Position numbers and translations under genes: made by a program
Shown here: positions 44,880-52,537 of the stretch, in pieces
Position numbering within the stretch: the first letter of the stretch is position 1
Layout: every line of letters starts with the position of its first letter
Assembly (NCBI GenBank): GCA_016776505.1
Contig: JADHTG010000004.1
Coordinates: 1 to 64,000, forward strand
Origin: Bacteroidota bacterium
Lineage (GTDB): Bacteria; Bacteroidota; Bacteroidia; CAILMK01; JAAYUY01
Direction: 5' to 3'
Length of the DNA stretch: 64,000 nucleotides
Notes under the pieces: generated by a model
What the model saw: only the letters and a program-made list of their open reading frames with translations
The model's database searches: none
What the model was told of the DNA's origin: nothing

Positions 44880-46199
44880 CTATTTAAACCTCACAGGTTT
44901 TCTAAATCCTGCAAACAGAAGCCTGTGAGGTTTTTCTTCTTCAGGCATGGGACAATAATCCATGCATCTTGCACAGCTTAAACAACTTCCCCTGTCTGGT
45001 TCATAATCGATCCTGTGCTTATTAATCGATAATCCTGCCAGGCTTAGCCCAAATACCAATCCTATAAATCCTCCTAATATCCACGCACCCACATGAAACT
45101 CTCTGATTATGGAAGCCGCTTCAACATAAAGATCCTCCTCCGATTTTCCAAGACTTTTGTAGGTAGTTAATTCAAGACTGGGCTCCAATTCGCTGCTTTC
45201 ATTAAAAGTCATTAATTCTTCTGCAAGCTGAACCCGGGGGTGAACACTGGCTAAATTCTCATGAAATTGAGATCCAACCCATCCTCCTGCCAATATCAAT
45301 AAAGGCAAAATAAAGCTAAGAATTATAAATCTTCTGACAGCTATTTGCCTGTCTTCCTTTTTCTTGTCCAGTGTCGGTTCATTGATAGCACCAAAAGGAC
45401 ATGAGTTTTCACAAAGCTTGCATTGTATACAAGTTGTTGGAGTTATGGTCATGTGTTTCCATGATATCCTGCTGACCAGGTTTAATAAAACACCATAGGG
45501 ACAAAAAAACCTGCAGTAAGGACGGGCTACAAATACTCCGACGAGCAGAAATGTAGCACCAAGGACAAACATGCTGAATTTAGCATCAAACCTGTAAATT
45601 CCAATAAAGGGATCGTATCGGCAAATGATAAAATCCGTTGCTGTGGCAGCATATAGCAGCGCAAATCCCAAATATAAATATGGAATGATACCCAATACGG
45701 TTTGCAACCAGGATTTCAGTTTCAAGGGTCGGAATGCTATTATATCCTGTATAGCTCCCAGAGGACAGATTCCTGCACAAAATGTACGACCGAAAAAGAG
45801 GGTGAAGAGCAAAGGAATAACAAAAAATGCGATGACTGTGATGGGTATTTTATATCCCGGGTTGAATAATGCCAGTGCAATGTTTTGAACCGATCCTACT
45901 GAACAAACGCATCCTTCTTTTATAAATCCAAAATATACAATGGAGAAAACTGACATGCCAAGAGCTCCCCACCTGGACCGTTTTTTTAATATGAACCAGC
46001 TAATTAATGACAAGCTAACCAGCAGAACAAAAACATCCAGGTATTCCATGAATTGAGATCGAGCATCCGGTGCAATAGTAGGTGGCTGCTGATGCCCATA
46101 TTCAAATTCCGGTTTGGGAAATCGCTGAACAGGAGAAGCCTGAACAAAGGAAATCGTAAAGAAAACAAAAATCAATATGAATGTGATCTTTTTACTCAT
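44880..46199 (-). CDS. NapH/NosR-like membrane polyferredoxin
   Basis: A 439-residue inner-membrane electron-transfer protein. A signal-like N-terminus is followed by several membrane helices. Between them are the paired cysteine motifs of NapH/NosR/CcoG proteins (GCVCSVG, FCAGICPLGAIQD, YCRFFCPYGVL), then two [4Fe-4S] motifs: CIQCKLCENSCPFGAI near 255 and CLSCARCMDYCP near the C-terminus. It has no FMN-binding domain like that of NosR. It probably passes electrons between quinol or cytosolic donors and the exported ferredoxin next to it. The ATG overlaps the upstream stop as TAATG. Confidence 0.9.
   Translation of the reverse strand: MSKKITFILIFVFFTISFVQASPVQRFPKPEFEYGHQQPPTIAPDARSQFMEYLDVFVLLVSLSLISWFILKKRSRWGALGMSVFSIVYFGFIKEGCVCSVGSVQNIALALFNPGYKIPITVIAFFVIPLLFTLFFGRTFCAGICPLGAIQDIIAFRPLKLKSWLQTVLGIIPYLYLGFALLYAATATDFIICRYDPFIGIYRFDAKFSMFVLGATFLLVGVFVARPYCRFFCPYGVLLNLVSRISWKHMTITPTTCIQCKLCENSCPFGAINEPTLDKKKEDRQIAVRRFIILSFILPLLILAGGWVGSQFHENLASVHPRVQLAEELMTFNESSELEPSLELTTYKSLGKSEEDLYVEAASIIREFHVGAWILGGFIGLVFGLSLAGLSINKHRIDYEPDRGSCLSCARCMDYCPMPEEEKPHRLLFAGFRKPVRFK
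44886..44933. terminator. Terminator-like inverted repeat within the last codons of the NapH-like gene
   Basis: AAACCTCACAGG at 44886-44897 is fully complementary to 44922-44933, with a 24-base loop. It encodes the last 16 or so residues of the NapH-like protein (KPHR...KPVRFK). The stem may attenuate transcription into P4, but it carries no T-run on the minus strand. Confidence 0.5.
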
Positions 46200-46792
46200 T
46201 ATCCCTTTTGCTTTTGATAATCCTTTTCTTCAATTCCTTGAAATAAATAGGCACTCTTGGCGGGAACTCTCGAATAAGCTTCAGATGGGCAATCACGGGC
46301 AATAGAACACTGGTTGCAATTATCACATAGTTTATGATGAACCTGAAGCTGAAGAGAACCATTACCGAAAGCACCGCAACCAGCCACACATTTGGCGCAT
46401 CCTATGCATAAATCCTGGTCAATGTCATATTCAAAAAAAGGATCTTCTATAAACTTTCGTTTGATGGCATTCGTAGGACACAATTGATTTTCAGCTGCTG
46501 TGGTTAAATTCTTAGTTTCTGGTCTGAAATAACCACCACATAAATCACAGTAACCACACAAAGCATATACATGAAAACACTTCACAGCAGAGGGTGTTTT
46601 TACACAGGAGGTCGCACATCGACCACATTGCCGGCATTTAGACGGATCCAATTGCCAAACCATTTCCTGGCTGCTTAATTTTGTCCATGCAGCAACGCCA
46701 ATGGCCCCAATGCCTAATCCCACTGTGTATCGCAAGCCTTTATTTAAAAAGTCCCTGCGATTGAGCTTATTTTTTTTGGATGAATCAGTCAT
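46199..46792 (-). CDS. NapG-like Tat-exported ferredoxin with about four [4Fe-4S] clusters
   Basis: A 197-residue protein. The start is set at MTDSSKKNKLNRRDFL; the frame runs 39 codons further up but overlaps another gene. A twin-arginine signal (NRRDFLNKG, then a hydrophobic stretch) points to folded export. Four cysteine groups follow: CRQCGRCATSC, CGYCDLC with a later CPT, CIGCAKCVAGC and CDNCNQC...CPSEA. This is the NapG/MauM pattern. It would act in the periplasm as electron acceptor of the NapH-like protein. It overlaps the small Tat gene by 8 bp and shares one base with napH-like. Confidence 0.9.
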   Translation of the reverse strand: MTDSSKKNKLNRRDFLNKGLRYTVGLGIGAIGVAAWTKLSSQEMVWQLDPSKCRQCGRCATSCVKTPSAVKCFHVYALCGYCDLCGGYFRPETKNLTTAAENQLCPTNAIKRKFIEDPFFEYDIDQDLCIGCAKCVAGCGAFGNGSLQLQVHHKLCDNCNQCSIARDCPSEAYSRVPAKSAYLFQGIEEKDYQKQKG

Positions 46793-47006
46793 TTTGAGGG
46801 TTTTTAGCTTGTTGCTCGTATTGGTACAGAGCAGCTTCAGGCAATAGACAATGGTTGATTTTTCTGCAATTCTTACAGGCGAAATTAAAACTGCAGTCAG
46901 AAACAACATTCTTCTTGTTTCGTACTATAAAAACAGTGCTCATTGCTGCTAACCCAGAAAATACAGAGCCCCTGATTATATTATTTATGAATTTTCGTCT
47001 GTTCAT
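46785..47006 (-). CDS. Small Tat-signal protein with four conserved-looking cysteines
   Basis: A 73-residue protein starting at MNRRKFINNIIRG (an alternative start lies 6 codons earlier). The twin arginine is followed by a hydrophobic helix (about 16-28), then a short soluble tail with C-x5-C-x2-C-x5-C, close to an Nth-type [4Fe-4S] ligand pattern, then LPEAALYQYEQQ. I do not recognise the family. The stop overlaps the ferredoxin start by 8 bp (ATGACTGA), so it is certainly translated with it. It may be a single-cluster exported subunit or a membrane-tethered partner. Confidence 0.7.
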   Translation of the reverse strand: MNRRKFINNIIRGSVFSGLAAMSTVFIVRNKKNVVSDCSFNFACKNCRKINHCLLPEAALYQYEQQAKNPQND

Positions 47007-47036
47007 AATTAAATTTTTCGTCATCCATCTTTGAAT

Positions 47037-47240
47037 TATTTATTCGTGACATGAAGACTCATGGAGGCCACACGAAGATATGTGAAGGCTTTCCGTATAT
47101 ATTTTCAGTCCTTGCTTTAGCATTTTCACATAAAAGTTAATCAGCAAACCTATCTTTTTTACTGAAAATTTCATATCAGTTCATACTTGTGCTTTGTGCA
47201 TCTTCTTCATCTTCGTGTAATACACAAGGAGCGCGAAGAT
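47037..47240. repeat. Degenerate CACGAAGA-type repeats between the NHL and small Tat genes
   Basis: This spacer holds CACGAAGATATGTGAAG-like sequence at about 47072 and the opposite orientation (CTTCTTCATCTTCGTGT) at about 47201-47217. A 9-bp inverted repeat (ATTTTCAGT at 47101-47109 with 47161-47169) and a short CTTCG/CGAAG hairpin at about 47211-47239 are also present. These are remnants of the same repeat class as at 38809-38899. No ORF is present. Confidence 0.5.
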
Positions 47241-47242
47241 TT

Positions 47243-48205
47243 TTAGAGTTTTTCATAAATTCTCACATTTCCGTTATAGGGATCCAATAAAATGATCCTG
47301 TCTTTCGAATCTACCGCCAAATCGATCCCTTTTGTTCCTTCATCAAAACTTTCAGGCCCGGCTACCAGGCAATCATAATCACCAGACGGCAAATGTATTT
47401 TTACCCTTTCCAGTCCCTTTTCACTTGTAACAAATGAGCCATTGGATAATATGGCCATGTGGGTTGGATTACAACAACCACTAAAACCTTCTATGCTCAT
47501 GGATGTTCGTTCCCAGGAAGAAATAAGCGATCCTGTAAAATCATAAGCCTCAAATGCGTGCCTCCCTGAATTGACAACCCATAATTCATCATCCCGTCCG
47601 ATGGCCAAATCAAAGAAAGGGCTGGGAATAATGAAACCAGGAATCCCTTTCAAAGAGTCTTTTCTCCCAATTTCATTCATAAGTTCCCCTTGCGTATTGT
47701 AATGATAAACGATCTTATTTCCTGCATCTGCCACGAACACATCCGTTTCGGAAGCGTCTATACTAGTGAATATGGCTTTATCGTTCGGGCTATCCCAGCT
47801 ATCCTGAAGAACTCCCATGCTATCCAATACCTCCACATGATCGTTCATGGCAAGATATATTTTAGCATCCGGGCTTATTTTAATAGCAGAGGCATCTTCC
47901 TTTAATTCAATGGTTTCTAATAAATTTCCATTGGATTCGTACACCAGAATTTTTTCGTTTCCAGCAATGTATATCCTGTCTTTATTATCTGTTGCAATGG
48001 CATATAAATTATCTGATTCAGGCAATATCCTTGAAACTTCACGATAACAGATCTGGGATGAGTCGGTTTCTTTAAGATTACTCAAATCGTATTCATACTG
48101 GTTTTCCTTATTTTTGTTTTTTTCATAAAAGAAATCCCTGCCAATAAAAAACAAGGCTGCCAAAAGCAGGAGAACGGATGATACAATGATGATTTTTTGT
48201 TTCAT
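47243..48205 (-). CDS. Membrane-anchored NHL-type beta-propeller with CCNPTH motif
   Basis: A 320-residue protein with an N-terminal anchor (about 5-22) and a six-bladed NHL-like propeller outside the membrane. Blades are seen at about 65-100, 105-140, 145-180, 195-230, 245-285 and 290-320 (patterns like DRIYIAG, ADAGNKIVYHYNTQGE). The sequence FSGCCNPTHMAIL at 241-253 has a vicinal Cys244-Cys245 pair and His249, unusual in NHL domains and possibly a metal or heme site. It lies upstream of the exported ferredoxin genes on the same strand. Confidence 0.8.
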   Translation of the reverse strand: MKQKIIIVSSVLLLLAALFFIGRDFFYEKNKNKENQYEYDLSNLKETDSSQICYREVSRILPESDNLYAIATDNKDRIYIAGNEKILVYESNGNLLETIELKEDASAIKISPDAKIYLAMNDHVEVLDSMGVLQDSWDSPNDKAIFTSIDASETDVFVADAGNKIVYHYNTQGELMNEIGRKDSLKGIPGFIIPSPFFDLAIGRDDELWVVNSGRHAFEAYDFTGSLISSWERTSMSIEGFSGCCNPTHMAILSNGSFVTSEKGLERVKIHLPSGDYDCLVAGPESFDEGTKGIDLAVDSKDRIILLDPYNGNVRIYEKL

Positions 48206-48284
48206 TTTGTTGATTAAAGATTAGAAAATTCCATAACAATTTTGTGATTTCATCTGCGAACAAAATTACAATTTGATCATCTTG

Positions 48285-48300
48285 CCTGTCGGCAGACAGG
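48285..48300. terminator. Short CCTGTC/GACAGG hairpin
   Basis: A 6-bp stem (48285-48290 with 48295-48300, GGCA loop) in the 112-bp spacer between P5 and the NHL gene. No T-run is seen. It may be an intergenic palindrome and not a true terminator. Confidence 0.35.
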
Positions 48301-48317
48301 TTATGCAATTTGTCAAT

Positions 48318-49742
48318 TTATTCAGCTTTCATATTAAGGCAAATCATTTTTTTTGAATCTCTCATTATAAGATATCCGTCGGCAATTGCAATCGGTCCCC
48401 AGGCATCCTGTCCGTCCATTACTTTGAATTTATCAAGTAACTTGAAACCGGAAGTGCTCAGCCGGGCAATAGTGACTGTCCCCTCATCATTCAAAATAAA
48501 GAATTTTCCATCAGCCATAATATAGGGTCCTAAACCGAATCGTTCAGTTTGACCACTTGTCCATACCGCTGTTTGTAAATTGTCTTTGTTATAACAAACG
48601 AACTGGTTTCTGTCAGGCCCGGCATCTTTAGGCAATATCCCAAACAGATGATCCTGATAAAAGATGGGGGTTTGCTGTTCTGAAGCCATTCCCTCTTTAG
48701 CTTTATATTTTTTAAGAATTTTAACATCATATTCATTCACATCCCTGACTATTTTAAAAAGCATCGCTCCGGCTCCATAACCTGCGGTAATAAATATTTT
48801 TCCATCATCTAATACCTGCGGTGATGGGGCTACTACAGATGGAGCAAATTCATTGGTTTTCCATAATATTTGTCCCACATCTTCTCCTTCAGCAGATATT
48901 CCACAAATTCCACCAATAGCGGCATAAATATACATTTTTTTTCCTTCTATTGTCATAGGCATAATAGAAGAATGTGACATTTTCCATTGACCAGGATTGG
49001 GTGTTTTCCAAAGCACTTTTCCTGTTGCACAATCCAGCCCGATGATTAATGAAGAGCCTGCAGGGGCAATAATTGCTATGTCATTTTCTATCATCGGGCA
49101 TTGTCCTGTATACCAAAAAGGCATTTCGGATCCATATTCCTTGACTAAATCAATTCCCCAGAGAAAATCTCCTGTTTGTGAATTTGTGCACATGACATGA
49201 CAACGCGGACCTATTGTGACGACAAAACTGTCGTTTACAGCAGGGATTGTTCTTGACATCCCGTGATTTCTTTTCACATGAACCTTATAGGATCTTTTCC
49301 ACAATTCTGTTCCATTTTCGAGAGCAAAGCAGCGCAAAGCGTCCTCTTTTGTTTCTTCATCATAATCGAGGATATAGACTTTGCCATTGTAAATGGCCGG
49401 AGCAGCATGTCCTTCCCCTAATTCCACTTCCCATAGTATATCAGCTGTTTTTCCACCAAAACTACTTATTAATCCGATTTTCTCCTTATTGATATTATCC
49501 CTGTCCGGACCCCTGAAAACATTCCATTTTCCTCTTAAATTGGAGGAATAATCAGCATATTTAATGAATTGTTCTCCTATTTGTATTTTTTCGCTGAGTG
49601 CTGAATCCATATCAATTCGCTGATCCATTCCCGGTACCCTTTTAGTTATATTTTCTGAAGGATTGTAGATAAACCAGAATACCAGTGAGGCTATTCCTAT
49701 TATGATCAGGGAGACAAATATGGATTTGGATAGTCCGTGCAT
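48318..49742 (-). CDS. Membrane-anchored PQQ-like beta-propeller protein (P5)
   Basis: A 474-residue protein with one N-terminal helix (about 8-25) and an extracytoplasmic propeller. Residues 26-70 are a linker. The entry motif is VFRGPDRDNI...ADILWEVELGEGHAAPAIY. Blades carry ELWKRSY and VLWKTPN turns and a region with CHVMCTNSQTGDFLW. It is the most divergent paralogue of the group and does not join the P1/P6/P7 or P2/P4 subgroups. It precedes the NHL gene by 112 bp. Confidence 0.84.
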   Translation of the reverse strand: MHGLSKSIFVSLIIIGIASLVFWFIYNPSENITKRVPGMDQRIDMDSALSEKIQIGEQFIKYADYSSNLRGKWNVFRGPDRDNINKEKIGLISSFGGKTADILWEVELGEGHAAPAIYNGKVYILDYDEETKEDALRCFALENGTELWKRSYKVHVKRNHGMSRTIPAVNDSFVVTIGPRCHVMCTNSQTGDFLWGIDLVKEYGSEMPFWYTGQCPMIENDIAIIAPAGSSLIIGLDCATGKVLWKTPNPGQWKMSHSSIMPMTIEGKKMYIYAAIGGICGISAEGEDVGQILWKTNEFAPSVVAPSPQVLDDGKIFITAGYGAGAMLFKIVRDVNEYDVKILKKYKAKEGMASEQQTPIFYQDHLFGILPKDAGPDRNQFVCYNKDNLQTAVWTSGQTERFGLGPYIMADGKFFILNDEGTVTIARLSTSGFKLLDKFKVMDGQDAWGPIAIADGYLIMRDSKKMICLNMKAE

Positions 49743-49898
49743 TATTACTTATTAAATCTAAACAACATCATTACCAGCAGATAATCGGTTAATTTGGAGA
49801 TGTTTCCACCCTGGGTACAATTTCTTTTAGCAGGGGTTTTTCTTAAAGTTCGCTAATTCACTGTCAGGCTTTGTAAAGAACAATAAAACTTAAATCTT

Positions 49899-51137
49899 CT
49901 ATTTTTCTTTTATATCAAAAGCCATTAAGGCATTTCCATGTCTCACATATAAAATCCCATCTTTAATCACCAAATGGGACCAGTGAGGTCCGTTACCTAA
50001 ATTTATTTTAAACGAACTTATTATTTTGAACTCTTTGGGATCCGCTTTTACCAATGCGATATTTCCTGTTTTTTCTTCATAACAATAGAGCATTCCTTCT
50101 GCAGAAATAATAGATCCTTTATTAATCCATTCCTCATTATACATCATTTCTCCGCTTTCCCAATCCAGGCAAATCCAATGGCCCATTCTATTCCCCATCC
50201 AATTGGCGCCATATATATAATCCCCTACTTTAACCACTCCTCCGTGATGTACGTCCAGTACTTCGTCTGACCATACAAAAGAAACGGAATTCCCATTTTT
50301 TGAAAGTTCAAGCATCACTCCTTTATGATCGTAGCCACTGGTAACATACAATTTACCATTGTAATACAATGGAGTGTTGGTCTGATTATTCCATCCTTTT
50401 TCATTTGAATAGGACTTGAAATTGAATTTCCAGAGAATTTTGCCGTTTTCAGGAAGTACGCCTATAACATAACTCGCAGTTGTATTGACAATTATTTTTT
50501 TGTTATGATGATTTATCAGCAAGGGGGAAGTATAGGAAGGAGCATCGTCTATACTTTCAGATTTCCAGATCAAATCACCTGTTTTTTTATCGAGTGCAAT
50601 CATGGTGGTTTCTTTTCCACCGGGTGTAAAAAATACCTTGTCTTCATAGATTAACAGGGACTCAGCCAATCCCCACCTGCCAAAAGTACCATTTAGGGTT
50701 TTGCTGGCCTCAACTTTCCAGATAATTGAGCCATCCAGGGCATTGAGACAGGCCACATCACCTGATCCGCTGGAAACATATAAACGATCATTTTCCAGTG
50801 TAGGCGTGCTCCTGCTTTCTGGATAAGTAGCATCCCAGGCACGGCCATACGCAGTTTTCCATTTGAATTTTCCCGCTTTATCAATTGCAATGACTGCATC
50901 CATCGTATCAACTTTTCCCGTGCAATAAATGAGGCCATTACCTAATGAAACTGATGAATATCCTTTAGGAAGATCTTCATAAGCCCAAAGCATCTCCGGA
51001 CCCTCTTCCGGCCATTGTTTTAACAGCCCAATTTCGCTATAAACACCCGTTCTGTCTGGCCCGCGCCATTCACTTATATTTTGAGCACTTAATTGAATCG
51101 ATAAGATTACAATCCAGCTTAATACTATAATTTTCAT
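49899..51137 (-). CDS. Secreted PQQ-like beta-propeller protein (P6)
   Basis: A 412-residue protein with a signal peptide ending near LSAQN. The entry motif EWRGPDRTGVYSE...LLKQWPEEGPEMLW is the clearest of the family. Eight blades are plausible, with SIIWKVE, DLIWKSE and ILWKFNF turns. It is closest to P7, whose gene ends 11 bp upstream, so the pair looks like a tandem duplication. It lacks cysteines arranged as in quinoprotein alcohol dehydrogenases. Role unknown. Confidence 0.86.
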   Translation of the reverse strand: MKIIVLSWIVILSIQLSAQNISEWRGPDRTGVYSEIGLLKQWPEEGPEMLWAYEDLPKGYSSVSLGNGLIYCTGKVDTMDAVIAIDKAGKFKWKTAYGRAWDATYPESRSTPTLENDRLYVSSGSGDVACLNALDGSIIWKVEASKTLNGTFGRWGLAESLLIYEDKVFFTPGGKETTMIALDKKTGDLIWKSESIDDAPSYTSPLLINHHNKKIIVNTTASYVIGVLPENGKILWKFNFKSYSNEKGWNNQTNTPLYYNGKLYVTSGYDHKGVMLELSKNGNSVSFVWSDEVLDVHHGGVVKVGDYIYGANWMGNRMGHWICLDWESGEMMYNEEWINKGSIISAEGMLYCYEEKTGNIALVKADPKEFKIISSFKINLGNGPHWSHLVIKDGILYVRHGNALMAFDIKEK

Positions 51138-51148
51138 TTGGGTTTTAA

Positions 51149-52369
51149 TTAATAGGTTTCAGAAATATCATATACCATCAAAGATTCTCCATGTCGTAGG
51201 TAAAGCTTTTTATTATTTATGACCAGGTGTGCCCAATGTTGTTTGCTGCCATAAGGAACAGGAAACCGGCTGATGATATTGAAAGAATTCCCTGTCACAT
51301 TTGCCAGGGCCACCTGACCTGTTTCAGAATACAAATACAACATCCCATCAGCATATATGATATTTCCTTTTTTGAATTCTGTTGATGAGTGTAATACTTT
51401 TCCTGTTTTCCAGTCCAGGCAATACCAAAGTTTGCTAAAATCACCTGATCCATATATTTTTCCATTAATAACAACAAATCCTCCCATACGATTATCAAAA
51501 TCATGGTTTTCCCATAGTTTCTTTATACTTAAACCGTCAGTCGACAGTTTTAGCATGACACAGCCTTTCCCATATCCACTCATACAAAATAATTGTCCGT
51601 TTTGAAACAGTGGAGTATTTGCATGTACCGAGTATTTGTTTGTGAATTCATATTTCCACAATAATTTTCCATCAGAAGCATCGATACCTAAAATATGCCT
51701 TTGAGTGTGAGTAACCAATATTTTCCTTGCAGCTAATTTGATCAGTGTTGGAGAACAATATGCACTTAGCTCCCCATTTCCTTTGCTTTTCCAGATCAGT
51801 TTTCCAGTATCTTTATTCAAAGCTATCACATTGGCTTCAGCTCCTCCCGGGCTGCAAAAAAGTATGTTTCCATCAATCAGTAAATTTTCAGTCATGCCCC
51901 ATTTGATATTTTTCGCTGCATATTCCCTCACTAAATCAACGGTCCAGTTTATTTTTCCATCCTGAGCATTCATGCAATTCACTTTTCCATAACCACTCAT
52001 GATATAGACTTTTCCTGCATAAACCATGGGAGTAGAGCGAACGCCATCCCAGCTTTCAACCCATTCTTTGCCATAAAACCTTTTCCACAGTTGTTTTCCA
52101 CTATGGTCCAGTGCTATTACAAATCCATTCTCTCCGGAAGTGCCAGCTGTAAATATCCTGTTTGAGGTGACAGCAGCAGAAGCATGCCCTGCGCCCAATT
52201 CATCGAAATGCCATAACAGTTTAGGGCCCTTTTCAGGCCATTTTTTAAGGAGCTTTGTTTCGTGATAAATTCCATCGCGGTTTTTCCCCCTCCATTGGGC
52301 ATTGTTTTGTGAAAATATATGGGAACCGATTAGAATTGTCAATAAAGTGAGTGTGATCCTGGGCATCAT
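51149..52369 (-). CDS. Secreted PQQ-like beta-propeller protein (P7)
   Basis: A 406-residue protein; the start could be either of two adjacent ATGs. The signal peptide ends near HIFSQN. The entry motif QWRGKNRDGIYHE...LLKKWPEKGPKLLW matches P6 and P1. Blades repeat INWTVDL, LIWKSKG, LLWKYEF. It is the first gene of the propeller and ferredoxin cluster in the transcription direction, 11 bp before P6. No catalytic residues recognised. Confidence 0.86.
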   Translation of the reverse strand: MMPRITLTLLTILIGSHIFSQNNAQWRGKNRDGIYHETKLLKKWPEKGPKLLWHFDELGAGHASAAVTSNRIFTAGTSGENGFVIALDHSGKQLWKRFYGKEWVESWDGVRSTPMVYAGKVYIMSGYGKVNCMNAQDGKINWTVDLVREYAAKNIKWGMTENLLIDGNILFCSPGGAEANVIALNKDTGKLIWKSKGNGELSAYCSPTLIKLAARKILVTHTQRHILGIDASDGKLLWKYEFTNKYSVHANTPLFQNGQLFCMSGYGKGCVMLKLSTDGLSIKKLWENHDFDNRMGGFVVINGKIYGSGDFSKLWYCLDWKTGKVLHSSTEFKKGNIIYADGMLYLYSETGQVALANVTGNSFNIISRFPVPYGSKQHWAHLVINNKKLYLRHGESLMVYDISETY

Positions 52370-52473
52370 TATTCAGTTTTATGTTTATTAGGCAGCATGT
52401 TTTTTTACTTAATAGTATACAAGTATATTGATTTTTAAATGATATTCAAAATAGAAAATCCTAAATGAAGTCT

Positions 52474-52506
52474 GGATTAATATCAACTATTAATTGATAT
52501 TAATCC
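52474..52506. terminator. Hairpin after rtcB
   Basis: A perfect 13-bp stem (GGATTAATATCAA at 52474-52486 with 52494-52506, 7-base loop) lies 31 bp past the rtcB stop. It is AT-rich with no T-run. It separates the rtcB unit from propeller P7. Confidence 0.5.
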
Positions 52507-52537
52507 CACATCATTCTCCGGCAAGCAAAATATGTAT

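Noticed and set aside
46192-46389. 65-aa hydrophobic ORF overlapping the NapG-like gene
   Set aside because: Same-strand alternative frame of a gene with unmistakable ferredoxin motifs.
27591-52369. Propellers as true PQQ-dependent alcohol or glucose dehydrogenases
   Set aside because: No vicinal disulfide pair or usual catalytic and calcium-binding motifs were recognised, and no cytochrome c (CxxCH) domain is present; fold similarity alone does not show PQQ binding.
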